Shown: positions 1-12,393, numbered from the stretch's first letter. The stretch is DNA of 64,000 bases from Pythium myriotylum (GCA_023091665.1 JALJCQ010000009.1:1302001-1366000), one strand, 5' to 3'. Notes: generated by a model not told the origin, from the letters alone. Program-made: numbers and translations.

Positions 1-66
1 TCTGTCTCTCTCCGCATTCGTGGGGCAGTGCGACTACGAGAGCAGGGGAAGTAATAGCGGATTGGG

Positions 67-126
67 GCGGGGGTGGCGGCGGTGGAGCGGGGGTGGCGGC
101 GGTGGAGCGGGGGTGGCGGCGGTGGA
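67..126. repeat. 20-bp G-rich minisatellite, 3 copies
   Basis: Three direct copies of GCGGGGGTGGCGGCGGTGGA. The G runs make G-quadruplex formation on the + strand plausible. Confidence 0.9.
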
Positions 127-303
127 GCGGGGATGACGCGGGGCCAGGAGCAGGAGCGAGCGCCGGAGAAGGGCGCGAATCGGGTAGAAGAAGAGTGAGA
201 AGAAGAGTTAGAGTTGTGGATGGAAATGGTATCATAGGGCTCTGCAGAGCGTCAGGTAGGGCTGGGTCGTGGCAAAACGTTGTGAAACGTGCTGTAAAGG
301 GGC

Positions 304-307
304 AAAA
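304..307 (-). terminator. Pol III terminator of tRNA-Gly(UCC)
   Basis: A TTTT run on the minus strand lies 3 nt past the tRNA 3' end. The same run is found at this place in the other units with a UCC gene. Confidence 0.8.
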
Positions 308-310
308 CTG

Positions 311-382
311 TGCGCCATCGGGGAATCGAACCCCGACCTCATCCTTGGAAGGGACGAATCCTAACCATTAGACCAATGGCGC
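311..382 (-). tRNA. tRNA-Gly(UCC), copy 1
   Basis: The minus strand folds as a 72-nt cloverleaf. The acceptor GCGCCAU pairs with AUGGCGC, with discriminator A. The anticodon stem CGUCC/GGAUG encloses the loop CUUCCAA, giving anticodon UCC, which reads GGA. The T stem is CGGGG/CCCCG. Internal Pol III promoters are visible: an A box (TGGTCTAATGG) and a B box (GGTTCGATTCC). There is no intron and the CCA end is not encoded. A TTTT terminator follows after 3 nt. The other 21 UCC copies have the same sequence as far as I can see. Confidence 0.96.
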
Positions 383-718
383 GATGCGGACCACGCTCAA
401 ACAGCCACACACACAAACACAACACAACTACCAAACACACAACGGCCAAACGCACACGACAAACAAAACGAATCGCTACGGACACGACCCTCGAACGCCT
501 GACGACACCCCCATCAGAACACAGACACACAGCGGCACACATACACCACCGCTCTTCTACAATCACACTCACACCCAAACAGCCCATCAAACACAAACAC
601 AAACACAAACACACTCACGCTCACACTTACACTTACACTTATACTCACAGTTCAACATCACCCGTCCCACTCCCAGCGACCAATGCGAGCGATCCTTTGT
701 CCCACGCTCCATTTGGGA

Positions 719-732
719 CGAGAGGCCTCTCG
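719..732. repeat. 14-bp perfect palindrome in the inter-tRNA spacer
   Basis: CGAGAGGCCTCTCG is self-complementary throughout. It sits 60 nt downstream of the CCC tRNA gene in its reading direction and recurs in every copy of the spacer. Its function is unknown. Confidence 0.7.
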
Positions 733-778
733 ATCAAGGCGTCGCCATCGTGGTATCGTGCGTGGTGTTGGGTTTCGC

Positions 779-782
779 AAAA
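779..782 (-). terminator. Pol III terminator of tRNA-Gly(CCC)
   Basis: A TTTT run on the minus strand lies 10 nt past the tRNA 3' end and is preserved in the other standard units. Confidence 0.75.
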
Positions 783-792
783 CAAAGAGGAT

Positions 793-864
793 TGCGCCGC
801 CGGGGAATCGAACCCCGACCTCGTCCGTGGGAGGGACGAATCCTAACCATTAGACCAACGGCGC
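793..864 (-). tRNA. tRNA-Gly(CCC), copy 1
   Basis: A 72-nt cloverleaf on the minus strand. The acceptor GCGCCGU pairs with GCGGCGC (one U-G pair at 7-66), with discriminator A. The anticodon stem CGUCC/GGACG encloses CUCCCAC, giving anticodon CCC, which reads GGG. The D-arm, T-arm, A box and B box match the UCC gene, so the two genes are close relatives that differ mainly in the anticodon arm and acceptor pairs 6-67 and 7-66. It is intronless, with no encoded CCA. Confidence 0.96.
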
Positions 865-1713
865 ATCGCGAAACTCGCTTGTAGACGTTTTTTCACCACC
901 CCCAAAAACCCTACCCCGCGCCCCGCAAATTTTCTGGACAGGCTACTGAATCTTTTGAATAGAGTCTATGAGTCTATTAAATTTTAACAGACACGACCTG
1001 CACCACACCCTCTGTCCGATGCTAACACACACTGCATGGTACACTCTCTTTGGCCCATTCTGTCCTTCCCCATCTGCTTACCAATGGCCTGCTTTCGTGG
1101 TGGTCATCTACTCACCACTGCGTTGAGCATCTGCACGCTCTACATCGACTTCCGTGCCTCCAAGGAATCACTATGCTGACCTCGATAGACTCGCTTCGAA
1201 ACGAAGCACTCTCTTTGGCAGTGCATCACCCCTCCCCAACGCCACGCTCTTCTCCACCACTCCACCACCCCGACATTTCAAACGGAACACTACGACAAAA
1301 CAACCAAATCATATCTCCAACCCGCCCCGGGTCCAGTGCATCACGAATACGAATATTGACAACACGAACACGACATGGTCCCAACACACACCCCGAACAC
1401 GACGGATGGCAGTGACACCGCGCGCTCGTTTGTTTGGAACAGCTCGCCTCCCAGGATGATCACACCACAGCCGGTGAGCAACGATAGAGTGCTTATCCAT
1501 GGCTCGACTCGGTTTTGCCTGGCAAGTGGTCTGTCAACTCAGGCCAGACGACTCCTTTGTGCCTGCGGACAGTGTTCAACCCATGCACAGTGAATGGATC
1601 GAACCGATGGGCGTTGGTCCGTCGTGTCGCAACCCCCGAATTGCGCTCTCGCCACCAGCCGGTCGAAGGTCACCGGCGCACTACGCTCGGCCAGCGCCAG
1701 CGCCAGCGCCATC

Positions 1714-1755
1714 TGTCTCTGTCTCTGTCTCTGTCTCTGTCTCTGTCTCTGTCTC
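1714..1755. repeat. TGTCTC microsatellite, 7 copies
   Basis: Perfect hexanucleotide repeat. The copy number in the array ranges from 6 (for example 8590-8625) to 11. Confidence 0.9.
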
Positions 1756-1813
1756 TCTCCGCATTCGTGGGGCAGTGCGACTACGAGAGCAGGGGAAGTA
1801 ATAGCGGATTGGA

Positions 1814-1853
1814 GCGGGGGTGGCGGCGGTGGAGCGGGGGTGGCGGCGGTGGA
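1814..1853. repeat. 20-bp minisatellite, 2 copies
   Basis: Same 20-mer as at 67-126. Most later units have a single copy. Confidence 0.9.
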
Positions 1854-2037
1854 GCGGGGATGACGCGGGGCCAGGAGCAGGAGCGAGCGCCGGAGAAGGG
1901 CGCGAATCGGGTAGAAGAAGAGTGAGAAGAAGAGTTAGAGTTGTGGATGGAAATGGTATCATAGGGCTCTGCAGAGCGTCAGGTAGGGCTGGGTCGTGGC
2001 AAAACGTTGTGAAACGTGCTGTAAAGGGGCAAAACTG

Positions 2038-2109
2038 TGCGCCATCGGGGAATCGAACCCCGACCTCATCCTTGGAAGGGACGAATCCTAACCATTAGAC
2101 CAATGGCGC
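2038..2109 (-). tRNA. tRNA-Gly(UCC), copy 2
   Basis: Same 72-nt sequence as 311-382. Confidence 0.95.
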
Positions 2110-2519
2110 GATGCGGACCACGCTCAAACAGCCACACACACAAACACAACACAACTACCAAACACACAACGGCCAAACGCACACGACAAACAAAACGAAT
2201 CGCTACGGACACGACCCTCGAACGCCTGACGACACCCCCATCAGAACACAGACACACAGCGGCACACATACACCACCGCTCTTCTACAATCACACTCACA
2301 CCCAAACAGCCCATCAAACACAAACACAAACACAAACACACTCACGCTCACACTTACACTTACACTTATACTCACAGTTCAACATCACCCGTCCCACTCC
2401 CAGCGACCAATGCGAGCGATCCTTTGTCCCACGCTCCATTTGGGACGAGAGGCCTCTCGATCAAGGCGTCGCCATCGTGGTATCGTGCGTGGTGTTGGGT
2501 TTCGCAAAACAAAGAGGAT

Positions 2520-2591
2520 TGCGCCGCCGGGGAATCGAACCCCGACCTCGTCCGTGGGAGGGACGAATCCTAACCATTAGACCAACGGCGC
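2520..2591 (-). tRNA. tRNA-Gly(CCC), copy 2
   Basis: Same 72-nt sequence as 793-864. Confidence 0.95.
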
Positions 2592-3770
2592 ATCGCGAAA
2601 CTCGCTTGTAGACGTTTTTTCACCACCCCCAAAAACCCTACCCCGCGCCCCGCAAATTTTCTGGACAGGCTACTGAATCTTTTGAATAGAGTCTATGAGT
2701 CTATTAAATTTTAACAGACACGACCTGCACCACACCCTCTGTCCGATGCTAACACACACTGCATGGTACACTCTCTTTGGCCCATTCTGTCCTTCCCCAT
2801 CTGCTTACCAATGGCCTGCTTTCGTGGTGGTCATCTACTCACCACTGCGTTGAGCATCTGCACGCTCTACATCGACTTCCGTGCCTCCAAGGAATCACTA
2901 TGCTGACCTCGATAGACTCGCTTCGAAACGAAGCACTCTCTTTGGCAGTGCATCACCCCTCCCCAACGCCACGCTCTTCTCCACCACTCCACCACCCCGA
3001 CATTTCAAACGGAACACTACGACAAAACAACCAAATCATATCTCCAACCCGCCCCGGGTCCAGTGCATCACGAATACGAATATTGACAACACGAACACGA
3101 CATGGTCCCAACACACACCCCGAACACGACGGATGGCAGTGACACCGCGCGCTCGTTTGTTTGGAACAGCTCGCCTCCCAGGATGATCACACCACAGCCG
3201 GTGAGCAACGATAGAGTGCTTATCCATGGCTCGACTCGGTTTTGCCTGGCAAGTGGTCTGTCAACTCAGGCCAGACGACTCCTTTGTGCCTGCGGACAGT
3301 GTTCAACCCATGCACAGTGAATGGATCGAACCGATGGGCGTTGGTCCGTCGTGTCGCAACCCCCGAATTGCGCTCTCGCCACCAGCCGGTCGAAGGTCAC
3401 CGGCGCACTACGCTCGGCCAGCGCCAGCGCCAGCGCCATCTGTCTCTGTCTCTGTCTCTGTCTCTGTCTCTGTCTCTGTCTCTGTCTCTCTCCGCATTCG
3501 TGGGGCAGTGCGACTACGAGAGCAGGGGAAGTAATAGCGGATTGGAGCGGGGGTGGCGGCGGTGGAGCGGGGGTGGCGGCGGTGGAGCGGGGATGACGCG
3601 GGGCCAGGAGCAGGAGCGAGCGCCGGAGAAGGGCGCGAATCGGGTAGAAGAAGAGTGAGAAGAAGAGTTAGAGTTGTGGATGGAAATGGTATCATAGGGC
3701 TCTGCAGAGCGTCAGGTAGGGCTGGGTCGTGGCAAAACGTTGTGAAACGTGCTGTAAAGGGGCAAAACTG

Positions 3771-3842
3771 TGCGCCATCGGGGAATCGAACCCCGACCTC
3801 ATCCTTGGAAGGGACGAATCCTAACCATTAGACCAATGGCGC
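3771..3842 (-). tRNA. tRNA-Gly(UCC), copy 3
   Basis: Same sequence as 311-382. The spacer to its right carries a private A-to-G change near 4038. Confidence 0.95.
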
Positions 3843-4252
3843 GATGCGGACCACGCTCAAACAGCCACACACACAAACACAACACAACTACCAAACACAC
3901 AACGGCCAAACGCACACGACAAACAAAACGAATCGCTACGGACACGACCCTCGAACGCCTGACGACACCCCCATCAGAACACAGACACACAGCGGCACAC
4001 ATACACCACCGCTCTTCTACAATCACACTCACACCCAAGCAGCCCATCAAACACAAACACAAACACAAACACACTCACGCTCACACTTACACTTACACTT
4101 ATACTCACAGTTCAACATCACCCGTCCCACTCCCAGCGACCAATGCGAGCGATCCTTTGTCCCACGCTCCATTTGGGACGAGAGGCCTCTCGATCAAGGC
4201 GTCGCCATCGTGGTATCGTGCGTGGTGTTGGGTTTCGCAAAACAAAGAGGAT

Positions 4253-4324
4253 TGCGCCGCCGGGGAATCGAACCCCGACCTCGTCCGTGGGAGGGACGAA
4301 TCCTAACCATTAGACCAACGGCGC
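4253..4324 (-). tRNA. tRNA-Gly(CCC), copy 3
   Basis: Same sequence as 793-864. Confidence 0.95.
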
Positions 4325-5487
4325 ATCGCGAAACTCGCTTGTAGACGTTTTTTCACCACCCCCAAAAACCCTACCCCGCGCCCCGCAAATTTTCTGGACA
4401 GGCTACTGAATCTTTTGAATAGAGTCTATGAGTCTATTAAATTTTAACAGACACGACCTGCACCACACCCTCTGTCCGATGCTAACACACACTGCATGGT
4501 ACACTCTCTTTGGCCCATTCTGTCCTTCCCCATCTGCTTACCAATGGCCTGCTTTCGTGGTGGTCATCTACTCACCACTGCGTTGAGCATCTGCACGCTC
4601 TACATCGACTTCCGTGCCTCCAAGGAATCACTATGCTGACCTCGATAGACTCGCTTCGAAACGAAGCACTCTCTTTGGCAGTGCATCACCCCTCCCCAAC
4701 GCCACGCTCTTCTCCACCACTCCACCACCCCGACATTTCAAACGGAACACTACGACAAAACAACCAAATCATATCTCCAACCCGCCCCGGGTCCAGTGCA
4801 TCACGAATACGAATATTGACAACACGAACACGACATGGTCCCAACACACACCCCGAACACGACGGATGGCAGTGACACCGCGCTCGTTTGTTTGGAACAG
4901 CTCGCCTCCCAGGATGATCACACCACAGCCGGTGAGCAACGATAGAGTGCTTATCCATGGCTCGACTCGGTTTTGCCTGGCAAGTGGTCTGTCAACTCAG
5001 GCCAGACGACTCCTTTGTGCCTGCGGACAGTGTTCAACCCATGCACAGTGAATGGATCGAACCGATGGGCGTTGGTCCGTCGTGTCGCAACCCCCGAATT
5101 GCGCTCTCGCCACCAGCCGGTCGAAGGTCACCGGCGCACTACGCTCGGCCAGCGCCAGCGCCAGCGCCAGCGCCATCTGTCTCTGTCTCTGTCTCTGTCT
5201 CTGTCTCTGTCTCTGTCTCTGTCTCTCTCCGCATTCGTGGGGCAGTGCGACTACGAGAGCAGGGGAAGTAATAGCGGATTGGGGCGGGGGTGGCGGCGGT
5301 GGAGCGGGGATGACGCGGGGCCAGGAGCAGGAGCGAGCGCCGGAGAAGGGCGCGAATCGGGTAGAAGAAGAGTGAGAAGAAGAGTTAGAGTTGTGGATGG
5401 AAATGGTATCATAGGGCTCTGCAGAGCGTCAGGTAGGGCTGGGTCGTGGCAAAACGTTGTGAAACGTGCTGTAAAGGGGCAAAACTG

Positions 5488-5559
5488 TGCGCCATCGGGG
5501 AATCGAACCCCGACCTCATCCTTGGAAGGGACGAATCCTAACCATTAGACCAATGGCGC
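5488..5559 (-). tRNA. tRNA-Gly(UCC), copy 4
   Basis: Same sequence as 311-382. The following spacer is 6 bp shorter than in most units, having lost one ACACAA. Confidence 0.95.
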
Positions 5560-5963
5560 GATGCGGACCACGCTCAAACAGCCACACACACAAACACAAC
5601 ACAACTACCAAACACACAACGGCCAAACGCACACGACAAACAAAACGAATCGCTACGGACACGACCCTCGAACGCCTGACGACACCCCCATCAGAACACA
5701 GACACACAGCGGCACACATACACCACCGCTCTTCTACAATCACACTCACACCCAAACAGCCCATCAAACACAAACACAAACACACTCACGCTCACACTTA
5801 CACTTACACTTATACTCACAGTTCAACATCACCCGTCCCACTCCCAGCGACCAATGCGAGCGATCCTTTGTCCCACGCTCCATTTGGGACGAGAGGCCTC
5901 TCGATCAAGGCGTCGCCATCGTGGTATCGTGCGTGGTGTTGGGTTTCGCAAAACAAAGAGGAT

Positions 5964-6035
5964 TGCGCCGCCGGGGAATCGAACCCCGACCTCGTCCGTG
6001 GGAGGGACGAATCCTAACCATTAGACCAACGGCGC
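5964..6035 (-). tRNA. tRNA-Gly(CCC), copy 4
   Basis: Same sequence as 793-864. Confidence 0.95.
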
Positions 6036-7186
6036 ATCGCGAAACTCGCTTGTAGACGTTTTTTCACCACCCCCAAAAACCCTACCCCGCGCCCCGCAAA
6101 TTTTCTGGACAGGCTACTGAATCTTTTGAATAGAGTCTATGAGTCTATTAAATTTTAACAGACACGACCTGCACCACACCCTCTGTCCGATGCTAACACA
6201 CACTGCATGGTACACTCTCTTTGGCCCATTCTGTCCTTCCCCATCTGCTTACCAATGGCCTGCTTTCGTGGTGGTCATCTACTCACCACTGCGTTGAGCA
6301 TCTGCACGCTCTACATCGACTTCCGTGCCTCCAAGGAATCACTATGCTGACCTCGATAGACTCGCTTCGAAACGAAGCACTCTCTTTGGCAGTGCATCAC
6401 CCCTCCCCAACGCCACGCTCTTCTCCACCACTCCACCACCCCGACATTTCAAACGGAACACTACGACAAAACAACCAAATCATATCTCCAACCCGCCCCG
6501 GGTCCAGTGCATCACGAATACGAATATTGACAACACGAACACGACATGGTCCCAACACACACCCCGAACACGACGGATGGCAGTGACACCGCGCTCGTTT
6601 GTTTGGAACAGCTCGCCTCCCAGGATGATCAAACCACAGCCGGTGAGCAACGATAGAGTGCTTATCCATGGCTCGACTCGGTTTTGCCTGGCAAGTGGTC
6701 TGTCAACTCAGGCCAGACGACTCCTTTGTGCCTGCGGACAGTGTTCAACCCATGCACAGTGAATGGATCGAACCGATGGGCGTTGGTCCGTCGTGTCGCA
6801 ACCCCCGAATTGCGCTCTCGCCACCAGCCGGTCGAAGGTCACCGGCGCACTACGCTCGGCCAGCGCCAGCGCCAGCGCCATCTGTCTCTGTCTCTGTCTC
6901 TGTCTCTGTCTCTGTCTCTGTCTCTCTCCGCATTCGTGGGGCAGTGCGACTACGAGAGCAGGGGAAGTAATAGCGGATTGGGGCGGGGGTGGCGGCGGTG
7001 GAGCGGGGATGACGCGGGGCCAGGAGCAGGAGCGAGCGCCGGAGAAGGGCGCGAATCGGGTAGAAGAAGAGTGAGAAGAAGAGTTAGAGTTGTGGATGGA
7101 AATGGTATCATAGGGCTCTGCAGAGCGTCAGGTAGGGCTGGGTCGTGGCAAAACGTTGTGAAACGTGCTGTAAAGGGGCAAAACTG

Positions 7187-7258
7187 TGCGCCATCGGGGA
7201 ATCGAACCCCGACCTCATCCTTGGAAGGGACGAATCCTAACCATTAGACCAATGGCGC
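7187..7258 (-). tRNA. tRNA-Gly(UCC), copy 5
   Basis: Same sequence as 311-382. Confidence 0.95.
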
Positions 7259-7668
7259 GATGCGGACCACGCTCAAACAGCCACACACACAAACACAACA
7301 CAACTACCAAACACACAACGGCCAAACGCACACGACAAACAAAACGAATCGCTACGGACACGACCCTCGAACGCCTGACGACACCCCCATCAGAACACAG
7401 ACACACAGCGGCACACATACACCACCGCTCTTCTACAATCACACTCACACCCAAACAGCCCATCAAACACAAACACAAACACAAACACACTCACGCTCAC
7501 ACTTACACTTACACTTATACTCACAGTTCAACATCACCCGTCCCACTCCCAGCGACCAATGCGAGCGATCCTTTGTCCCACGCTCCATTTGGGACGAGAG
7601 GCCTCTCGATCAAGGCGTCGCCATCGTGGTATCGTGCGTGGTGTTGGGTTTCGCAAAACAAAGAGGAT

Positions 7669-7740
7669 TGCGCCGCCGGGGAATCGAACCCCGACCTCGT
7701 CCGTGGGAGGGACGAATCCTAACCATTAGACCAACGGCGC
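7669..7740 (-). tRNA. tRNA-Gly(CCC), copy 5
   Basis: Same sequence as 793-864. Confidence 0.95.
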
Positions 7741-8589
7741 ATCGCGAAACTCGCTTGTAGACGTTTTTTCACCACCCCCAAAAACCCTACCCCGCGCCCC
7801 GCAAATTTTCTGGACAGGCTACTGAATCTTTTGAATAGAGTCTATGAGTCTATTAAATTTTAACAGACACGACCTGCACCACACCCTCTGTCCGATGCTA
7901 ACACACACTGCATGGTACACTCTCTTTGGCCCATTCTGTCCTTCCCCATCTGCTTACCAATGGCCTGCTTTCGTGGTGGTCATCTACTCACCACTGCGTT
8001 GAGCATCTGCACGCTCTACATCGACTTCCGTGCCTCCAAGGAATCACTATGCTGACCTCGATAGACTCGCTTCGAAACGAAGCACTCTCTTTGGCAGTGC
8101 ATCACCCCTCCCCAACGCCACGCTCTTCTCCACCACTCCACCACCCCGACATTTCAAACGGAACACTACGACAAAACAACCAAATCATATCTCCAACCCG
8201 CCCCGGGTCCAGTGCATCACGAATACGAATATTGACAACACGAACACGACATGGTCCCAACACACACCCCGAACACGACGGATGGCAGTGACACCGCGCG
8301 CTCGTTTGTTTGGAACAGCTCGCCTCCCAGGATGATCAAACCACAGCCGGTGAGCAACGATAGAGTGCTTATCCATGGCTCGACTCGGTTTTGCCTGGCA
8401 AGTGGTCTGTCAACTCAGGCCAGACGACTCCTTTGTGCCTGCGGACAGTGTTCAACCCATGCACAGTGAATGGATCGAACCGATGGGCGTTGGTCCGTCG
8501 TGTCGCAACCCCCGAATTGCGCTCTCGCCACCAGCCGGTCGAAGGTCACCGGCGCACTACGCTCGGCCAGCGCCAGCGCCAGCGCCATC

Positions 8590-8625
8590 TGTCTCTGTCT
8601 CTGTCTCTGTCTCTGTCTCTGTCTC
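8590..8625. repeat. TGTCTC microsatellite, 6 copies
   Basis: The shortest allele of the hexamer I measured in the array. Confidence 0.88.
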
Positions 8626-8887
8626 TCTCCGCATTCGTGGGGCAGTGCGACTACGAGAGCAGGGGAAGTAATAGCGGATTGGGGCGGGGGTGGCGGCGGT
8701 GGAGCGGGGATGACGCGGGGCCAGGAGCAGGAGCGAGCGCCGGAGAAGGGCGCGAATCGGGTAGAAGAAGAGTGAGAAGAAGAGTTAGAGTTGTGGATGG
8801 AAATGGTATCATAGGGCTCTGCAGAGCGTCAGGTAGGGCTGGGTCGTGGCAAAACGTTGTGAAACGTGCTGTAAAGGGGCAAAACTG

Positions 8888-8959
8888 TGCGCCATCGGGG
8901 AATCGAACCCCGACCTCATCCTTGGAAGGGACGAATCCTAACCATTAGACCAATGGCGC
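8888..8959 (-). tRNA. tRNA-Gly(UCC), copy 6
   Basis: Same sequence as 311-382. Confidence 0.95.
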
Positions 8960-9369
8960 GATGCGGACCACGCTCAAACAGCCACACACACAAACACAAC
9001 ACAACTACCAAACACACAACGGCCAAACGCACACGACAAACAAAACGAATCGCTACGGACACGACCCTCGAACGCCTGACGACACCCCCATCAGAACACA
9101 GACACACAGCGGCACACATACACCACCGCTCTTCTACAATCACACTCACACCCAAACAGCCCATCAAACACAAACACAAACACAAACACACTCACGCTCA
9201 CACTTACACTTACACTTATACTCACAGTTCAACATCACCCGTCCCACTCCCAGCGACCAATGCGAGCGATCCTTTGTCCCACGCTCCATTTGGGACGAGA
9301 GGCCTCTCGATCAAGGCGTCGCCATCGTGGTATCGTGCGTGGTGTTGGGTTTCGCAAAACAAAGAGGAT

Positions 9370-9441
9370 TGCGCCGCCGGGGAATCGAACCCCGACCTCG
9401 TCCGTGGGAGGGACGAATCCTAACCATTAGACCAACGGCGC
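9370..9441 (-). tRNA. tRNA-Gly(CCC), copy 6
   Basis: Same sequence as 793-864. Confidence 0.95.
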
Positions 9442-10588
9442 ATCGCGAAACTCGCTTGTAGACGTTTTTTCACCACCCCCAAAAACCCTACCCCGCGCCC
9501 CGCAAATTTTCTGGACAGGCTACTGAATCTTTTGAATAGAGTCTATGAGTCTATTAAATTTTAACAGACACGACCTGCACCACACCCTCTGTCCGATGCT
9601 AACACACACTGCATGGTACACTCTCTTTGGCCCATTCTGTCCTTCCCCATCTGCTTACCAATGGCCTGCTTTCGTGGTGGTCATCTACTCACCACTGCGT
9701 TGAGCATCTGCACGCTCTACATCGACTTCCGTGCCTCCAAGGAATCACTATGCTGACCTCGATAGACTCGCTTCGAAACGAAGCACTCTCTTTGGCAGTG
9801 CATCACCCCTCCCCAACGCCACGCTCTTCTCCACCACTCCACCACCCCGACATTTCAAACGGAACACTACGACAAAACAACCAAATCATATCTCCAACCC
9901 GCCCCGGGTCCAGTGCATCACGAATACGAATATTGACAACACGAACACGACATGGTCCCAACACACACCCCGAACACGACGGATGGCAGTGACACCGCGC
10001 GCTCGTTTGTTTGGAACAGCTCGCCTCCCAGGATGATCAAACCACAGCCGGTGAGCAACGATAGAGTGCTTATCCATGGCTCGACTCGGTTTTGCCTGGC
10101 AAGTGGTCTGTCAACTCAGGCCAGACGACTCCTTTGTGCCTGCGGACAGTGTTCAACCCATGCACAGTGAATGGATCGAACCGATGGGCGTTGGTCCGTC
10201 GTGTCGCAACCCCCGAATTGCGCTCTCGCCACCAGCCGGTCGAAGGTCACCGGCGCACTACGCTCGGCCAGCGCCAGCGCCAGCGCCATCTGTCTCTGTC
10301 TCTGTCTCTGTCTCTGTCTCTGTCTCTCTCCGCATTCGTGGGGCAGTGCGACTACGAGAGCAGGGGAAGTAATAGCGGATTGGGGCGGGGGTGGCGGCGG
10401 TGGAGCGGGGATGACGCGGGGCCAGGAGCAGGAGCGAGCGCCGGAGAAGGGCGCGAATCGGGTAGAAGAAGAGTGAGAAGAAGAGTTAGAGTTGTGGATG
10501 GAAATGGTATCATAGGGCTCTGCAGAGCGTCAGGTAGGGCTGGGTCGTGGCAAAACGTTGTGAAACGTGCTGTAAAGGGGCAAAACTG

Positions 10589-10660
10589 TGCGCCATCGGG
10601 GAATCGAACCCCGACCTCATCCTTGGAAGGGACGAATCCTAACCATTAGACCAATGGCGC
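10589..10660 (-). tRNA. tRNA-Gly(UCC), copy 7
   Basis: Same sequence as 311-382. This unit and the one before it are both 1701 bp. Confidence 0.95.
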
Positions 10661-11070
10661 GATGCGGACCACGCTCAAACAGCCACACACACAAACACAA
10701 CACAACTACCAAACACACAACGGCCAAACGCACACGACAAACAAAACGAATCGCTACGGACACGACCCTCGAACGCCTGACGACACCCCCATCAGAACAC
10801 AGACACACAGCGGCACACATACACCACCGCTCTTCTACAATCACACTCACACCCAAACAGCCCATCAAACACAAACACAAACACAAACACACTCACGCTC
10901 ACACTTACACTTACACTTATACTCACAGTTCAACATCACCCGTCCCACTCCCAGCGACCAATGCGAGCGATCCTTTGTCCCACGCTCCATTTGGGACGAG
11001 AGGCCTCTCGATCAAGGCGTCGCCATCGTGGTATCGTGCGTGGTGTTGGGTTTCGCAAAACAAAGAGGAT

Positions 11071-11142
11071 TGCGCCGCCGGGGAATCGAACCCCGACCTC
11101 GTCCGTGGGAGGGACGAATCCTAACCATTAGACCAACGGCGC
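11071..11142 (-). tRNA. tRNA-Gly(CCC), copy 7
   Basis: Same sequence as 793-864. Confidence 0.95.
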
Positions 11143-12109
11143 ATCGCGAAACTCGCTTGTAGACGTTTTTTCACCACCCCCAAAAACCCTACCCCGCGCC
11201 CCGCAAATTTTCTGGACAGGCTACTGAATCTTTTGAATAGAGTCTATGAGTCTATTAAATTTTAACAGACACGACCTGCACCACACCCTCTGTCCGATGC
11301 TAACACACACTGCATGGTACACTCTCTTTGGCCCATTCTGTCCTTCCCCATCTGCTTACCAATGGCCTGCTTTCGTGGTGGTCATCTACTCACCACTGCG
11401 TTGAGCATCTGCACGCTCTACATCGACTTCCGTGCCTCCAAGGAATCACTATGCTGACCTCGATAGACTCGCTTCGAAACGAAGCACTCTCTTTGGCAGT
11501 GCATCACCCCTCCCCAACGCCACGCTCTTCTCCACCACTCCACCACCCCGACATTTCAAACGGAACACTACGACAAAACAACCAAATCATATCTCCAACC
11601 CGCCCCGGGTCCAGTGCATCACGAATACGAATATTGACAACACGAACACGACATGGTCCCAACACACACCCCGAACACGACGGATGGCAGTGACACCGCG
11701 CGCTCGTTTGTTTGGAACAGCTCGCCTCCCAGGATGATCAAACCACAGCCGGTGAGCAACGATAGAGTGCTTATCCATGGCTCGACTCGGTTTTGCCTGG
11801 CAAGTGGTCTGTCAACTCAGGCCAGACGACTCCTTTGTGCCTGCGGACAGTGTTCAACCCATGCACAGTGAATGGATCGAACCGATGGGCGTTGGTCCGT
11901 CGTGTCGCAACCCCCGAATTGCGCTCTCGCCACCAGCCGGTCGAAGGTCACCGGCGCACTACGCTCGGCCAGCGCCAGCGCCAGCGCCAGCGCCATCTGT
12001 CTCTGTCTCTGTCTCTGTCTCTGTCTCTGTCTCTGTCTCTGTCTCTGTCTCTCTCCGCATTCGTGGGGCAGTGCGACTACGAGAGCAGGGGAAGTAATAG
12101 CGGATTGGG

Positions 12110-12209
12110 GCGGGGGTGGCGGCGGTGGAGCGGGGGTGGCGGCGGTGGAGCGGGGGTGGCGGCGGTGGAGCGGGGGTGGCGGCGGTGGAGCGGGGGTGGC
12201 GGCGGTGGA
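12110..12209. repeat. 20-bp minisatellite, 5 copies
   Basis: Expanded allele of the GCGGGGGTGGCGGCGGTGGA repeat; accounts for much of the extra length of the 1805-bp unit that starts at 10589. Confidence 0.9.
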
Positions 12210-12393
12210 GCGGGGATGACGCGGGGCCAGGAGCAGGAGCGAGCGCCGGAGAAGGGCGCGAATCGGGTAGAAGAAGAGTGAGAAGAAGAGTTAGAGTTGT
12301 GGATGGAAATGGTATCATAGGGCTCTGCAGAGCGTCAGGTAGGGCTGGGTCGTGGCAAAACGTTGTGAAACGTGCTGTAAAGGGGCAAAACTG

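Larger units (their letters stand above)
311..2037. repeat. Reference repeat unit: anatomy
   Basis: From left to right the unit holds tRNA-Gly(UCC) at 311-382; an A/C-rich spacer at 383-792 with short ACACAA- and ACACTT-like runs and a 14-bp palindrome at 719-732; tRNA-Gly(CCC) at 793-864; a long spacer at 865-1690 with no recognisable gene, including an AT-rich patch near 950-990; a GCCAGC microsatellite near 1690-1710; seven TGTCTC copies at 1714-1755; two 20-bp G-rich minisatellite copies at 1814-1853; and a purine-rich stretch leading to the next UCC gene. Open frames crossing the unit overlap tRNA genes and simple repeats and are not credible proteins. The 1.17 kb between the CCC gene and the next UCC gene contains nothing else I can identify. 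Confidence 0.9.

Noticed and set aside
900..930. Telomere-like sequence (CCCCCAAAAACCCTACCCC)
   Set aside because: It is a single irregular stretch per unit, not a run of telomere repeats.
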